Below are positions 1-9,021 of a stretch of 64,000 nt of DNA, piece after piece. The stretch comes from Microbacterium sp. Leaf288. GTDB taxonomy: Bacteria > Actinomycetota > Actinomycetes > Actinomycetales > Microbacteriaceae. The notes below the pieces were generated by a model that saw only the letters and a program-made list of their open reading frames with translations, was not told the DNA's origin and made no database searches. Location: assembly GCF_001422925.1 (NCBI RefSeq), contig NZ_LMNI01000010.1:1022993-1086992 (forward strand), given 5' to 3'. How positions within the stretch are numbered: position 1 is the first letter of the stretch; each line of letters opens with the position of its first letter. The translations under genes and the position numbers were made by a program.

Positions 1-253
1 CGTTGACCAGGCCGTAGGCGAGCAGCGCGAACGTCACGATGCGATCGACGGGGTGCTGACGCTTCTCGGCGACGGCGGGAGCGGGTGGGATGCCGTCGGC
101 CGGGGCATCGGTCATGATCGGCGCGATCGGCTCCTGCTGCCAGGGCGCGGGCTCCTGGATGCGCGCCCGCTGCTCCTCCGGCGTCGCGTACTCGCCGTAC
201 TGGGGACGGGGACGCGAGCGCGGATCGGGCTCGGCGTTCGCGGCGTCGCTCAT
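1..253 (-). CDS. N-terminal part of a probable DUF6264 membrane protein, cut by window edge
   Basis: The 84 visible codons encode a hydrophilic Pro/Glu-rich head ([17 protein letters not shown]) and, from about residue 70, the start of a hydrophobic segment ([14 protein letters not shown]) that runs off the window. The ATG (complement of 251-253) overlaps the ispH stop as ATGA, so translation is probably coupled to ispH. I assign DUF6264 from memory of the head and of its position beside ispH in Microbacteriaceae; the domain itself lies mostly outside the window. The function of the family is unknown to me. Confidence 0.6.
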   Translation of the reverse strand, partial: MSDAANAEPDPRSRPRPQYGEYATPEEQRARIQEPAPWQQEPIAPIMTDAPADGIPPAPAVAEKRQHPVDRIVTFALLAYGLVN

Positions 254-1341
254 GCGCGGGTCCGTCCGCCGAGGGCGCGGTCGTCGCGCTTGCCGGCAGC
301 ATCCGTCCGCAGCTCCTTCGGGAGGGAGAACTGCAGATCCTCCTCGGCCGTGCGCACCTCTTCGACATCGCGGTAGCCGGCGGCGGCGAGGTCGTCGAGC
401 ACCTGCTGCACGAGCACCTCGGGGACCGACGCGCCGCTGGTGACGCCGACGGTCTCGACCCCTTCGAGCCACGCCTGCTCGACCTCGTCCGCGTAGTCGA
501 CGCGGTACGCCGCCTTGGCGCCGTGCTCCAGCGCGACCTCGACGAGTCGCACACTGTTCGACGAGTTCGCCGACCCGACGACGATCACGAGATCGGCGTC
601 CTTCGCGACCTTCTTGATCGCGACCTGGCGGTTCTGCGTCGCGTAGCAGATGTCGTCCGACGGCGGATCCTGCAGCTCGGGGAAGCGCACCCGCAGACGG
701 CGCACGGTCTCCATCGTCTCGTCGACCGAGAGCGTCGTCTGCGACAGCCACACGACCTTCGACGGGTCGCGAACCTCGATCGTGTCGGCCTCCTCGGGCG
801 AGTTCACGATCGTGACATGGTCGGGAGCCTCGCCGGCGGTGCCCTCGACCTCCTCGTGGCCGATGTGGCCGATGAGGAGGATCTCGAAGTCGTCGCGCGC
901 GAAGCGCACCGCCTCGCGATGCACCTTCGTGACGAGGGGGCACGTCGCATCGATGGCGCGTAGACCACGATCGGATGCCGCGTTCACGACCGCGGGCGAC
1001 ACCCCGTGCGCGCTGAACACGACGTGGGCGCCCGAGGGGACCTCGTCCACCTCTTCCACGAAGATGGCGCCCTGCTTCTCGAGCTCGGTGACGACGTGGA
1101 TGTTGTGCACGATCTGCTTGCGCACGTACACGGGCGCGCCGTAGCGCTCGAGCGCCTTCTCGACGGCGATGACGGCGCGGTCCACGCCCGCGCAGTAGCC
1201 GCGCGGGGATGCCAGGAGCACCCGCTTGTGTCCGGCCCCGGCGATATCCTTGAGCGGTTCGCGCCGCCGCGGGATCCGCGGGACGGGCATGCTCACAGGG
1301 GCCTGACTCGTTCGGGTCTGCCCCGCGGTGCTGATGCTCAC
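250..1341 (-). CDS. ispH: 4-hydroxy-3-methylbut-2-enyl diphosphate reductase IspH
   Basis: Last step of the MEP pathway: a cytoplasmic 4Fe-4S enzyme that reduces HMBPP to IPP and DMAPP. The three cluster cysteines are visible (C50 in GYCAG, C134 in ATCPL, C232 in ICYAT). So are residues matching the substrate-binding His/Glu of the E. coli enzyme (H79 in IVHN; H162 and E164 in GHEEVEGT). At 363 aa it is slightly longer than usual because of about 35 extra N-terminal residues. I keep the GTG at 1341 because a TAGAAT hexamer sits 6 nt before it, which fits a leaderless mRNA; M18 is the alternative. It is divergent from xseA. Confidence 0.95.
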   Translation of the reverse strand: MSISTAGQTRTSQAPVSMPVPRIPRRREPLKDIAGAGHKRVLLASPRGYCAGVDRAVIAVEKALERYGAPVYVRKQIVHNIHVVTELEKQGAIFVEEVDEVPSGAHVVFSAHGVSPAVVNAASDRGLRAIDATCPLVTKVHREAVRFARDDFEILLIGHIGHEEVEGTAGEAPDHVTIVNSPEEADTIEVRDPSKVVWLSQTTLSVDETMETVRRLRVRFPELQDPPSDDICYATQNRQVAIKKVAKDADLVIVVGSANSSNSVRLVEVALEHGAKAAYRVDYADEVEQAWLEGVETVGVTSGASVPEVLVQQVLDDLAAAGYRDVEEVRTAEEDLQFSLPKELRTDAAGKRDDRALGGRTRA

Positions 1342-1347
1342 CCCTCG

Positions 1348-1353
1348 ATTCTA
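1348..1353 (-). promoter_or_regulatory. -10 element of ispH, leaderless
   Basis: TAGAAT on the minus strand, 6 nt from the GTG at 1341. There is no Shine-Dalgarno sequence, so the start codon probably coincides with the transcription start. Confidence 0.65.
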
Positions 1354-1448
1354 CGGGCGGGCTCCTGAGCGGGGACTCCGCCGAGGAGCCTGCGACGCCC
1401 GCCGGCTCACCGGTGCGAGCAGCCCGCGCCCGGGCATGAAAGGACCGC

Positions 1449-2789
1449 ATGACGAGTTTCCAGCCCGCCACCGTCCCCGGCGAGCCGCCACCTCCCGACT
1501 CCGTTCCGCCGCGAGATTCCACGGCGCAGGCGCCGACCTCCGTCGCCCGGCTCAACGACACCATCCGCGGTTTCGTCCAGACCTGGGGCTCGGTGTGGGT
1601 CGAGGGCGAGGTCACGGGGTGGAACCAGCGGGGCGGCAACGTGTTCGGCCGCCTGAAGGACCTCGTGACCGACGCCACGATCTCGTTCCGCATCTGGTCC
1701 TCCACGCGAGACCGGCTGCCCGGCGACCTGAAGGTCGGCGACCACGTGATCGCGTGCGTCAAGGCCGACTACTTCGTGAAGAACGGCGACTTCAGCTTCG
1801 GCGTCTCCGCGATGCGCCATGTGGGACTCGGCGACCAGCTGGAGAAGCTGGAGCGCCTGCGCGTGCAGCTGCGGTCCGAAGGACTGTTCGATCCCTCGCG
1901 CAAGAAGCCCATCCCCTTCCTGCCGCACCTCATCGGCCTCATCACCGGCGAGAACTCGGATGCCGAGAAGGACGTGCATCGCAACGCCGAGCTGCGCTGG
2001 CCGCAGGTGCGGTTCCAGACGAAGTACGCCGCTGTGCAGGGAGACCGGTGCGTTCCCGAGACGATCGCGGCTCTGAAGGCGCTGGATGCCGCACCCGACG
2101 TCGACGTCATCATCATCGCCCGCGGCGGCGGCGACCCGCAGACCCTGCTCGGCTTCAGCGACGAGCGGCTGGTCCGGGCGGTGGCGGCGGCATCCACCCC
2201 CATCGTCAGCGCCATCGGCCACGAGAACGACCACCCCCTCCTCGACGACGTCGCCGACCTGCGCGCATCGACCCCGACCGACGCCGCCAAGCGCGTCGTG
2301 CCGGACGTCGCGGAGCAGCGCGCGCTCGTCGGTCAGCTGCGCGCCCGCATGAACACGAGGCTCACGCAGCGCATCTCGCACGACATCGCCCAGCTCGAGC
2401 AGCTGCGCTCCCGCCCGGTGCTGCGCGACCCCGAGACGCTGCTGACCACCCGCTCGCACGAGGTCGAGCTCCTCGCGGCTCGCGGGCGCGATCGCATCGA
2501 CCGGTCGCTGCGCGTCCAGGAGCAGCGCACCGCCGAGCTCCGCGCGACGCTGCGCGCCCTCTCCCCCGCATCGACGCTGGCCCGCGGCTACGCGATCGCG
2601 CACCTCGCCGACGGCGTCATCGTGCGCGACGCCGCGCAGGCCCCGGCATCCACTCCCATCGTCGTCACCGTCGGGCGCGGCTCGTTCGCGGCGCGCTCCG
2701 AGGGCGAGATCGCCGAGGACGACACGCGGACCGACGACGACGTCGAGCCGAACCGGGCGGGGCACGGGGCGGGTCCCGCGGCCGAATAG
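1449..2789 (+). CDS. xseA: Exodeoxyribonuclease VII large subunit
   Basis: Catalytic subunit of ExoVII, which degrades single-stranded DNA in repair. The 446-aa product has an N-terminal OB fold (about residues 30-125, with VWVEGEVTGW) and the ExoVII core, including TDAEKDV-type and IIIARGGGDPQ motifs and the SAIGHENDHPLLD segment. It ends in the usual coiled-coil-like helices and a short C-terminal domain. The ATG is preceded by AAAGGA at good spacing. xseB follows 9 nt after the stop, the normal pairing. The stop codon TAG is also the first half of the xseB -10 hexamer. Confidence 0.95.
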   Translation: MTSFQPATVPGEPPPPDSVPPRDSTAQAPTSVARLNDTIRGFVQTWGSVWVEGEVTGWNQRGGNVFGRLKDLVTDATISFRIWSSTRDRLPGDLKVGDHVIACVKADYFVKNGDFSFGVSAMRHVGLGDQLEKLERLRVQLRSEGLFDPSRKKPIPFLPHLIGLITGENSDAEKDVHRNAELRWPQVRFQTKYAAVQGDRCVPETIAALKALDAAPDVDVIIIARGGGDPQTLLGFSDERLVRAVAAASTPIVSAIGHENDHPLLDDVADLRASTPTDAAKRVVPDVAEQRALVGQLRARMNTRLTQRISHDIAQLEQLRSRPVLRDPETLLTTRSHEVELLAARGRDRIDRSLRVQEQRTAELRATLRALSPASTLARGYAIAHLADGVIVRDAAQAPASTPIVVTVGRGSFAARSEGEIAEDDTRTDDDVEPNRAGHGAGPAAE

Positions 2790-2792
2790 ACT
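2787..2792 (+). promoter_or_regulatory. -10 element of xseB embedded in the xseA stop
   Basis: TAGACT; its TAG is the xseA stop codon. It ends 6 nt before the ATG at 2799. Confidence 0.6.
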
Positions 2793-2798
2793 GTGACC

Positions 2799-3041
2799 AT
2801 GACTGAGACGAGCGGCGCCCTCACGGACGTCGCGGCCCTCTCGTTCGAGCAGGCGCGCGACGAACTCGTCCGCGTCGTCGCCGAACTCGAGCAGGGCGCC
2901 CCGACCCTCGAGCACTCCCTCGCACTCTGGGAGCGCGGCGAGGCGCTCGCCGCCCGCTGCGAGGAATGGCTGCTGGGCGCCAAGCGCCGTCTCGAGGCCG
3001 CTCGCGCCTCCGCCGATCGCGCACAGGGCGAGGCGCTCTGA
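2799..3041 (+). CDS. xseB: Exodeoxyribonuclease VII small subunit
   Basis: An 80-aa helical protein with the XseB pattern ([20 protein letters not shown], then [22 protein letters not shown]). It binds XseA in multiple copies and is needed for ExoVII activity. I chose the ATG at 2799 over the GTG at 2793 because the TAGACT hexamer ends 6 nt upstream of the ATG, matching the leaderless spacing seen elsewhere in the window. The stop overlaps the next start as TGATG. Confidence 0.93.
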   Translation: MTETSGALTDVAALSFEQARDELVRVVAELEQGAPTLEHSLALWERGEALAARCEEWLLGAKRRLEAARASADRAQGEAL

Positions 3042-3688
3042 TGTCACGCGAACCCCGCATCGTCGCCGAACTCGGTCGCCCCGAGACGCCGCAGGAGACC
3101 GCCGACCGCAAGGCCGAGTCGTCGCGGATCTACCGCTCGAGTCAGAACGTGCGCAATCTCATCGCGGCGCTGCTCGCGACGCTGGCGGTCGTGATCGTCA
3201 TCATCGCCGCCGTGCCCCGCGGCACGCCCCCGCCGCGCGAAGCGATCGACGTCGCCGCGGTCGCGGAGGGTGTCGCCGCCTCCGAAGGCCGCACGGTCAT
3301 CACTCCGGAGATGTCCGACGGGTGGATCGTGAACCGCGCGGGCATCGAGGGCAACGGCGGGGTCCGCGCGTTCACCGTCGTCTACGCCCCTTCCCAGGAG
3401 GACGAGCGCGGCTTCCTGCGTGTCGCCCAGGGATTCGACGCCGACGAGTCGTGGCCGGCCCGCGTGCTCTCGGGCTCCGCCCCGCAGGACACCGTCACGA
3501 TCGACGGCATCACGTGGGAGCGCTACGAGCTCGACCCCGACCGCACCGGGAACATCTCGGTCGCGCTGGCCACCGACGCCGGCACCGACACGGTGCTCAT
3601 CTACGGCGCCGCGGGCGAGACCGCCCTCGAAGAGACGGCACGCTCCGTCACCGACCAGATCACCGCACTGCGCCAGGAGGCCGAGTGA
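3041..3688 (+). CDS. DUF4245 membrane-anchored protein
   Basis: A 215-aa protein with a cytoplasmic N-terminus of about 40 residues and one membrane segment (about residues 43-63, LIAALLATLAVVIVIIAAVP). An extracytoplasmic domain with the DUF4245 pattern follows (WIVNRAGIEGNGGVRAFTV, FLRVAQGF, TIDGITWERY). The family is restricted to Actinobacteria and its function is unknown to me. The start overlaps the xseB stop (TGATG) and the stop overlaps the carbonic anhydrase start (GTGA), so the three genes are probably translated together. The longer reading upstream would overlap xseB and is not supported. Confidence 0.85.
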   Translation: MSREPRIVAELGRPETPQETADRKAESSRIYRSSQNVRNLIAALLATLAVVIVIIAAVPRGTPPPREAIDVAAVAEGVAASEGRTVITPEMSDGWIVNRAGIEGNGGVRAFTVVYAPSQEDERGFLRVAQGFDADESWPARVLSGSAPQDTVTIDGITWERYELDPDRTGNISVALATDAGTDTVLIYGAAGETALEETARSVTDQITALRQEAE

Positions 3689-4335
3689 CCGATCAGCCCA
3701 CCCCCGCGAAGGCCTGGCGGGAGATGCAGCGCGGCAACGCGCGCTTCGTCGCCGGCGAACCCCGCCACCCTCGGCAGGACGTCGACACCCGGCATGAACT
3801 CGCGGGAGGGCAGCGACCCCGTGCCGCCCTCTTCGGCTGTGCGGACTCGCGTCTGGCGGCGGAGATCATCTTCGACAAGGGCCTCGGCGACCTCTTCGTC
3901 GTCCGCAACGCGGGCCAGGTCGTCTCCGAGTCCGTCGTGGGCAGCCTCGAGTACGCCGTCGCTGTGCTCGGTGTGCCCCTCATCGTGGTGCTGGGCCACG
4001 ACGCGTGCGGCGCCGTCCGCGCGGCGATCGACAGCACCAGCCCCGACGCCGATCCGCTGCCCCCGCACATCTGGCGACTGATCTCGCCGATCGTGCCCGC
4101 GGTGCGCCGCGTCCAGCGGGCGTCCGCGGTGGACGGCGTGTACCCCGACGTGATCGACGCCGAAGAGGTCGGCCGCGAGCATCTTCGCGACACCGTCGGC
4201 GAGCTGCTCCACTCCTCCGAGCTGATCAGCTCCGCCGTCGCCGAGGGGCGCCTCGCGATCGTCGGCGCCAATTACCGCCTCGGCGAAGGCACCGCGGTAC
4301 CCGACGTCATCGTCGGCATCACCGACCCCGCCTGA
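3685..4335 (+). CDS. Beta-class carbonic anhydrase
   Basis: A 216-aa zinc enzyme interconverting CO2 and bicarbonate. All ligand and catalytic residues of the beta class are present: C52-x-D54-x-R56 (GCADSR), H105 and C108 (GHDACGA). The length is normal for the family. The GTG start overlaps the DUF4245 stop, which supports this start. Bicarbonate supply fits with the PEP carboxylase gene elsewhere in the window, but that link is inference. Confidence 0.93.
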   Translation: MTDQPTPAKAWREMQRGNARFVAGEPRHPRQDVDTRHELAGGQRPRAALFGCADSRLAAEIIFDKGLGDLFVVRNAGQVVSESVVGSLEYAVAVLGVPLIVVLGHDACGAVRAAIDSTSPDADPLPPHIWRLISPIVPAVRRVQRASAVDGVYPDVIDAEEVGREHLRDTVGELLHSSELISSAVAEGRLAIVGANYRLGEGTAVPDVIVGITDPA

Positions 4336-4387
4336 ACCCCCAGCTCTGCCAAGACATCCCCTGTACCGACACGTGAGGAACAACGAC

Positions 4388-5782
4388 GTGACCGACATCG
4401 AGTACCGCATCGAGCACGACACCATGGGCGAGGTGCGCGTGCCCAAGAACGCGCTCTACGCCGCGCAGACCCAGCGCGCCGTGGAGAACTTCCCCATCTC
4501 CGGCGACCGGCTCGAGCCCGCGCAGATCGTCGCGCTCGCGCGCATCAAGAAGGCCGCGGCCCTCGCGAACAAGGAGCTCGGCACGCTGGACGGCGCCATC
4601 GCAGACGCCATCGCCGGTGCGGCCGACCGCATCATCGCCGGCGAGTTCGCCGACCAGTTCCCGATCGACGTCTACCAGACCGGCAGCGGCACGTCGTCGA
4701 ACATGAACATGAACGAGGTGCTCGCGACCCTCGCCACGCAGGCGCTGGGCGCGACCGTGCACCCGAACGACCACGTCAACGCGTCCCAGTCGTCCAACGA
4801 CGTGTTCCCCACCTCGGTGCACATCGCGGTGACGCAGGAGCTCATCGACGACCTGATCCCCGCTCTCGACCACCTGGCCGTCGCCCTCGAGGCGAAGGCC
4901 GACCTCTGGAAGACCGTCGTGAAGTCGGGCCGCACCCACCTCATGGACGCGACCCCCGTCACCCTCGGCCAGGAGTTCGGCGGCTACGCCCGCCAGATCC
5001 GCCTCGGCATCGAGCGCGTGCAGGCGGTGCTCCCCCGCGTCGCCGAGGTCCCCCTCGGCGGGACCGCGGTCGGCACCGGCATCAACACGCCGCTCGGCTT
5101 CCCGCAGCGCGTGATCGAGCTCATCGTCTCCGACACCGAGCTGCCGATCACCGAGGCCAAGGACCACTTCGAGGCCCAGGCCAACCGCGACGGGCTGGTC
5201 GAGGCATCCGGCGCCCTCCGCACCGTCGCGGTGTCGCTGACCAAGATCAACAACGACCTCCGCTGGATGGGCTCGGGCCCGAACACAGGTCTGGGCGAGC
5301 TCCACATCCCCGATCTGCAGCCTGGATCGTCGATCATGCCCGGCAAGGTCAACCCGGTGATCCCCGAGGCCACGCTCATGGTCTGCGCCCGCGTCATCGG
5401 CAACGACGCCACGGTCGCCTGGGCGGGCGCGTCGGGCGCCTTCGAGCTCAACGTCGCCATCCCGATCATGGGCAGCGCGGTGCTCGAGTCGATCGAGCTG
5501 CTCGCGAACACCTCGCGCGTCCTCGCTGACAAGACCATCGACGGGCTCGAGGCGAACGTCGAGCGCGCCGCCGCGTACGCCGGCATGTCGCCGTCGATCG
5601 TCACCCCGCTCAACAAGCTCATCGGCTACGAGGCCGCCGCCAAGATCGCCAAGCACTCCGTCGCGAAGGGCATCACGGTGCGCGAGGCTGTGATCGACCT
5701 CGGCTACGTGGAGCGCGGCGAGCTCACGCTCGAGCAGCTCGACGAGAAGCTCGACCTTCTCTCGATGACGCACCCGGGCTGA
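4388..5782 (+). CDS. fumC: Class II fumarate hydratase
   Basis: Tricarboxylic acid cycle enzyme converting fumarate to malate; the family forms homotetramers without an iron-sulfur cluster. The 464-aa product carries the superfamily signature [11 protein letters not shown] near residues 313-323, plus [14 protein letters not shown] and [19 protein letters not shown] chose the GTG at 4388 because GAGGAA lies 7 nt upstream; a GTG at 4373 has no ribosome site. It lies 52 nt after the carbonic anhydrase gene on the same strand. Confidence 0.95.
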   Translation: MTDIEYRIEHDTMGEVRVPKNALYAAQTQRAVENFPISGDRLEPAQIVALARIKKAAALANKELGTLDGAIADAIAGAADRIIAGEFADQFPIDVYQTGSGTSSNMNMNEVLATLATQALGATVHPNDHVNASQSSNDVFPTSVHIAVTQELIDDLIPALDHLAVALEAKADLWKTVVKSGRTHLMDATPVTLGQEFGGYARQIRLGIERVQAVLPRVAEVPLGGTAVGTGINTPLGFPQRVIELIVSDTELPITEAKDHFEAQANRDGLVEASGALRTVAVSLTKINNDLRWMGSGPNTGLGELHIPDLQPGSSIMPGKVNPVIPEATLMVCARVIGNDATVAWAGASGAFELNVAIPIMGSAVLESIELLANTSRVLADKTIDGLEANVERAAAYAGMSPSIVTPLNKLIGYEAAAKIAKHSVAKGITVREAVIDLGYVERGELTLEQLDEKLDLLSMTHPG

Positions 5783-5818
5783 TCCGCCCACCCGATGTCG
5801 CAAGCCGTGCGTCGGCGG

Positions 5819-5824
5819 GATAAT
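5819..5824 (+). promoter_or_regulatory. -10 element of the sensor kinase gene
   Basis: GATAAT, 6 nt before the ATG at 5831; suggests a leaderless transcript separate from fumC. Confidence 0.5.
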
Positions 5825-5830
5825 CGGGTC

Positions 5831-7333
5831 ATGGCCCGAACCCCCCGCCCGGTTCCCGCGCGCGTCAGGATCCTCGCCGCGATCCTGGCCGTCGCGTGCG
5901 TGGGTCTCGCGATCGTGGGCAGCGTCACGTTCCTCGTACAGCGCGAGCAGGCACTCGGTGGCGTCAACGATCGACTCAAAGCCCAGGTCGCGTCGCTCCA
6001 GACCGTGGCCGAGGGCGACTCCGCCGACGCGACCGACGGCGCGTCCGCGGCGACGGAGGAGCTCGACAAGAGTGACTTCCAGAACGTCGACGACTACCTG
6101 AACGCGGTGGTGGCGCGCCTGGTGCCCGCGCGCAACGAAGGCTCGCTGGCGCTGATCGACGGCGTGCCGAGGTGGGTGCCGTCCACCCTCACGGGAATCC
6201 CCATCGCGAAGAACCAGCAGCTCATCGACCGCGTCGTCGAAGAGACCGCTGACGGCACGCCGCACATGGGAACGGCGGTGACCGACCAGGGTTCGCTCCG
6301 CTACATCGCGATCCCGGTGAGCATGGCCGGCGATCCCCGCCAGGGGATGTACGTTCGCGCGGTCGATCTCGGCGCGGAGCTCCAGCCGGTGACCTTCGCC
6401 ATGACGACGTATGTGATCGCGGCGGTCGCCGTGCTGTTCGCGATCGGGATCGTGGGGTGGTTCGTCACCGGGCGGCTGCTGTCGCCGATCCGGCGCCTCC
6501 GCGAGACGGCCGACGCCATCTCGATCACCGACCTCTCGCATCGGCTCGAACCTCAGGGCAACGACGACATCGCCGACCTGTCGCGCACGGTCAACTCGAT
6601 GCTCGATCGCCTGGAGGATTCGGTCGACGTCCAGCGTCAGCTCCTCGACGACGTGCGCCACGAGCTGAAGACGCCCATCACGATCGTGCGGGGTCACCTC
6701 GAGCTCATGAACCCGCAGGATGCTGCGGATGTGGCGTCCGCCCGGGACATCGGCATCGCCGAGCTCGACCGGCTCACGCGCCTCGTCGAGGACATCGACC
6801 TGCTGGCCACCGCCGAGGCGGACTCGTACAGCCTCGAGACCGTCGACCTCGCCGGGCTCACCGAGCGGGTGGGCGAGCTCGTGGCTGTCATCCCCGGCCA
6901 CAGCTGGACGGTCGAGGCCCGCGCCGAAGGAGTCACCGTGGGCGACCAGGACCGCCTGCTGCAGGCATGGCTGCAGCTCGCCGACAATGCCGCCAAGTAC
7001 ACGCCCGAGGGCAGTCCCATCGAGATCGGCAGCGCCCACTCGGACGACGGCTCGCGGCTCTGGGTGCGCGACCACGGCCCCGGCATCCCGCCTGGCGCCC
7101 GGGCCCGCATCTTCCGCCGATTCGACCGCGCGCACGTGAAGCGCTCGGTGGGCGGGTCGGGTCTCGGCCTCGCCATCGTGGATGCGATCGCGAAGGGGCA
7201 CGGCGGGCACTGCGTCGTCACCGATACGCCGGGAGGCGGCGCCACGTTCACGATCCACCTGCCTCCCACGGAGGCCGAACTGCCGGCACCGGTGCGTGCC
7301 GGAGACGTGCTGCAACGGGAGGCCGCCGGATGA
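5831..7333 (+). CDS. Two-component sensor histidine kinase
   Basis: A 500-aa membrane sensor. It has a first membrane segment near residues 10-33, an extracytoplasmic sensor of about 155 residues, a second segment (VIAAVAVLFAIGIVGWFVTG), and HAMP. HisKA follows with phospho-acceptor H277 in DDVRHELKTP, then an ATPase domain (N box DNAAKYTPEG, G boxes DHGPGIPPG and GGSGLGLAI). The ATG at 5831 follows a GATAAT hexamer by 6 nt; an in-frame ATG at 5795 has no signal. The stop overlaps the response regulator start as ATGA. The stimulus cannot be read from sequence. Confidence 0.9.
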   Translation: MARTPRPVPARVRILAAILAVACVGLAIVGSVTFLVQREQALGGVNDRLKAQVASLQTVAEGDSADATDGASAATEELDKSDFQNVDDYLNAVVARLVPARNEGSLALIDGVPRWVPSTLTGIPIAKNQQLIDRVVEETADGTPHMGTAVTDQGSLRYIAIPVSMAGDPRQGMYVRAVDLGAELQPVTFAMTTYVIAAVAVLFAIGIVGWFVTGRLLSPIRRLRETADAISITDLSHRLEPQGNDDIADLSRTVNSMLDRLEDSVDVQRQLLDDVRHELKTPITIVRGHLELMNPQDAADVASARDIGIAELDRLTRLVEDIDLLATAEADSYSLETVDLAGLTERVGELVAVIPGHSWTVEARAEGVTVGDQDRLLQAWLQLADNAAKYTPEGSPIEIGSAHSDDGSRLWVRDHGPGIPPGARARIFRRFDRAHVKRSVGGSGLGLAIVDAIAKGHGGHCVVTDTPGGGATFTIHLPPTEAELPAPVRAGDVLQREAAG

Positions 7334-7986
7334 CCAGGATCCTCATCGTCGAGGACGAACCTCGGATCGCCGCGTTCGTCAGTCGCGGCCTCGAGGCCGC
7401 CGGCTACGAGACGCTCGTCTTCGAGGACGGCCCGGAGGGACTCGAGTCGGCGCTGCGCGGCGATGCCGACCTCGTGCTCCTCGACGTCGGCCTGCCCACG
7501 ATGGACGGCTTCGAGGTGCTGCGCGAGCTGCGAGCCCGCGGTTCCGCGGTGCCCGTGATCATGCTCACCGCCCGATCCAGCACGCGCGACACCGTCACCG
7601 GTCTGGACGCGGGCGCCAACGACTACGTCCCGAAGCCGTTCACGTTCGAAGAGCTGCTCGCGCGCGTGCGGTCGCGCCTGCGCGAGAGCGTGCCGCAGCC
7701 CGGCGTCGCGATCTCGCACGGCGACGTCGTGCTCGACATCCTCGCGCGCCGCGCGACCGTAGGTGGCCGCGAGGTCGACCTGTCGGCGCGCGAGTTCTCA
7801 CTCGCGGAGCAGTTCCTGCGCAACCCCGGCCGCGTGCTCAGCCGGGAGCAGCTGCTGAGCCGTGTGTGGGGGCTGGACTTCGATCCCGGTTCCAACGTGG
7901 TCGACGTGTACGTGCGCTACCTGCGCGGCAAGCTGGGCGCCGACCACATCGTCACGGTCCGCGGCGCGGGCTACCGCTGGGAGTGA
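7330..7986 (+). CDS. OmpR/PhoB-type response regulator
   Basis: A 218-aa regulator with a receiver domain (phospho-acceptor D52 in LLDVGLPTMDG; acidic pocket VEDE at 7-10; conserved Lys in VPKPF). A winged-helix effector domain follows, ending with YVRYLRGKLG and VRGAGYRWE. It is coupled to the upstream kinase by a 4-nt overlap and is surely its partner. The targets are not evident; the convergent exported protein downstream is separated from it by hairpins. Confidence 0.93.
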   Translation: MTRILIVEDEPRIAAFVSRGLEAAGYETLVFEDGPEGLESALRGDADLVLLDVGLPTMDGFEVLRELRARGSAVPVIMLTARSSTRDTVTGLDAGANDYVPKPFTFEELLARVRSRLRESVPQPGVAISHGDVVLDILARRATVGGREVDLSAREFSLAEQFLRNPGRVLSREQLLSRVWGLDFDPGSNVVDVYVRYLRGKLGADHIVTVRGAGYRWE

Positions 7987-7991
7987 GCCGT

Positions 7992-8062
7992 CGGGCACCC
8001 GATGGCGGGGGTGCCCTGCCGGGACAGGAAGAAGCCCCCGGTGCTGGGGGACACCGGGGGCT
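7992..8062. terminator. Bidirectional terminator region, two hairpins
   Basis: A first stem pairs GGGCACCC with GGGTGCCC (about 7993-8016). A second, stronger stem pairs AGCCCCCGGTG (8033-8043) with CACCGGGGGCT (8052-8062) around an 8-nt loop. They separate convergent genes. Confidence 0.75.
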
Positions 8063-8094
8063 GTGAAGGGCCGGACTGGGGGATCCGACCGTTG

Positions 8095-8895
8095 TCAGTC
8101 GCGCTTGTCTGGGGAATTGCGCGACTGGTCTTTCTTCCCGTCGTTGCCGGCGCCGTTGCCGTTTCCGACGTTCGATCCCGCGTGCGCGGGAGGCTTCTGA
8201 CCGGTCGACTGCTGACCGGACTGATTCTGCTGCTTCTGAGGCGGCTGCGCAGGGGCCATTTGCTCCGGGGCCGGAGCCTGGACGATGCCCTGCCGCTGAG
8301 TGGTGGATCCGCTCGAGTTGCTCGAATCGACCGAGTTGTTCCGGTCGACCTGCTCGGTCTGGTCGGCGATCTCACGCTCCAGACGTGCGATCAGCGCATC
8401 GAGCCGACCGCTCGCCCAGCCATGCGAGGCAGCCCAGCTGCGCAGCGCGTCCCACGTGCCCGCGGCCTTCGCTGCGGCGATGGCAGAATCCATGTCGCCA
8501 CCCGCGCCCGGTGCTGCGGGAGGAGCCGGGGCGGCGGGCGCCGCCTCGGGCGCCGCGTTCGCGGGAGTGCGCGTGCTGGTCGACTCAGGCGGCGCGACCT
8601 CGACAGGGGCGGGCGCCTGGACCACCTCGGGCTCGGCCGAGGGGATCAGGGCGTCGGGCGTCGCGGCCGGCGCGGGCTGGGGCGTCGCCGAGGGGGATGC
8701 CGCCGCCGGGACGACGATGCGCTGGGATCCGACGCTCGTGCCCTCGGATTCGGCCAGCGCCGCAGTGTTCGCGAGGGCGACGGCAGTCACGACAGCGACG
8801 CTCGCTGCGACAGCGGTCATGCCGCCGACCACGAGTCCCGTGCGTGCGTGCACTTCTCGCCTGCCCTCCGTGTGCGCGGAATCGTTTCCCCTCAT
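8095..8895 (-). CDS. Exported Pro/Ala-rich protein of unknown function
   Basis: A 266-aa protein. A short basic head precedes a signal-like hydrophobic stretch (GLVVGGMTAVAASVAVVTAVALANTAALA). Next come about 90 residues rich in Pro, Ala and Val, then a small folded-looking helical patch (MDSAIAAAKAAGTWDALRSWAASHGWASGRLDALIARLEREI). The tail is hydrophilic and rich in Asn, Gln and Ser. There is no membrane anchor at the C-terminus. The start is uncertain: ATG at 8895, or GTG at 8853 after a purine-rich tract, which would give a more typical signal peptide. I recognise no family. It lies convergent to the two-component pair. Confidence 0.65.
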   Translation of the reverse strand: MRGNDSAHTEGRREVHARTGLVVGGMTAVAASVAVVTAVALANTAALAESEGTSVGSQRIVVPAAASPSATPQPAPAATPDALIPSAEPEVVQAPAPVEVAPPESTSTRTPANAAPEAAPAAPAPPAAPGAGGDMDSAIAAAKAAGTWDALRSWAASHGWASGRLDALIARLEREIADQTEQVDRNNSVDSSNSSGSTTQRQGIVQAPAPEQMAPAQPPQKQQNQSGQQSTGQKPPAHAGSNVGNGNGAGNDGKKDQSRNSPDKRD

Positions 8896-8963
8896 CCATG
8901 GTGACAGACCGATCGCGCGGTATGCGCCGTGGGCGATGAGACTTTCCTCATGCTCGCACGGCA

Positions 8964-8996
8964 CAGCGGGCCGGAATCCGACATCCCGGCCCGCTG
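8964..8996 (-). terminator. Terminator of the PhoH gene
   Basis: Perfect 11-bp stem CAGCGGGCCGG / CCGGCCCGCTG with an 11-nt loop, 26 nt downstream of the stop. Confidence 0.7.
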
Positions 8997-9021
8997 CGTC
9001 GTCAGCTGATGACGGCGGCTC

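Noticed and set aside
4319..7315. A 998-codon open frame on the minus strand antisense to fumC and the kinase, and similar very long frames antisense to ppc (40218-43109) and mfd (45438-49154).
   Set aside because: They are by-products of GC-rich third positions in the real genes. The translations are His/Arg/Asp/Val-rich with no domain pattern, and the true genes opposite have full families and motifs.
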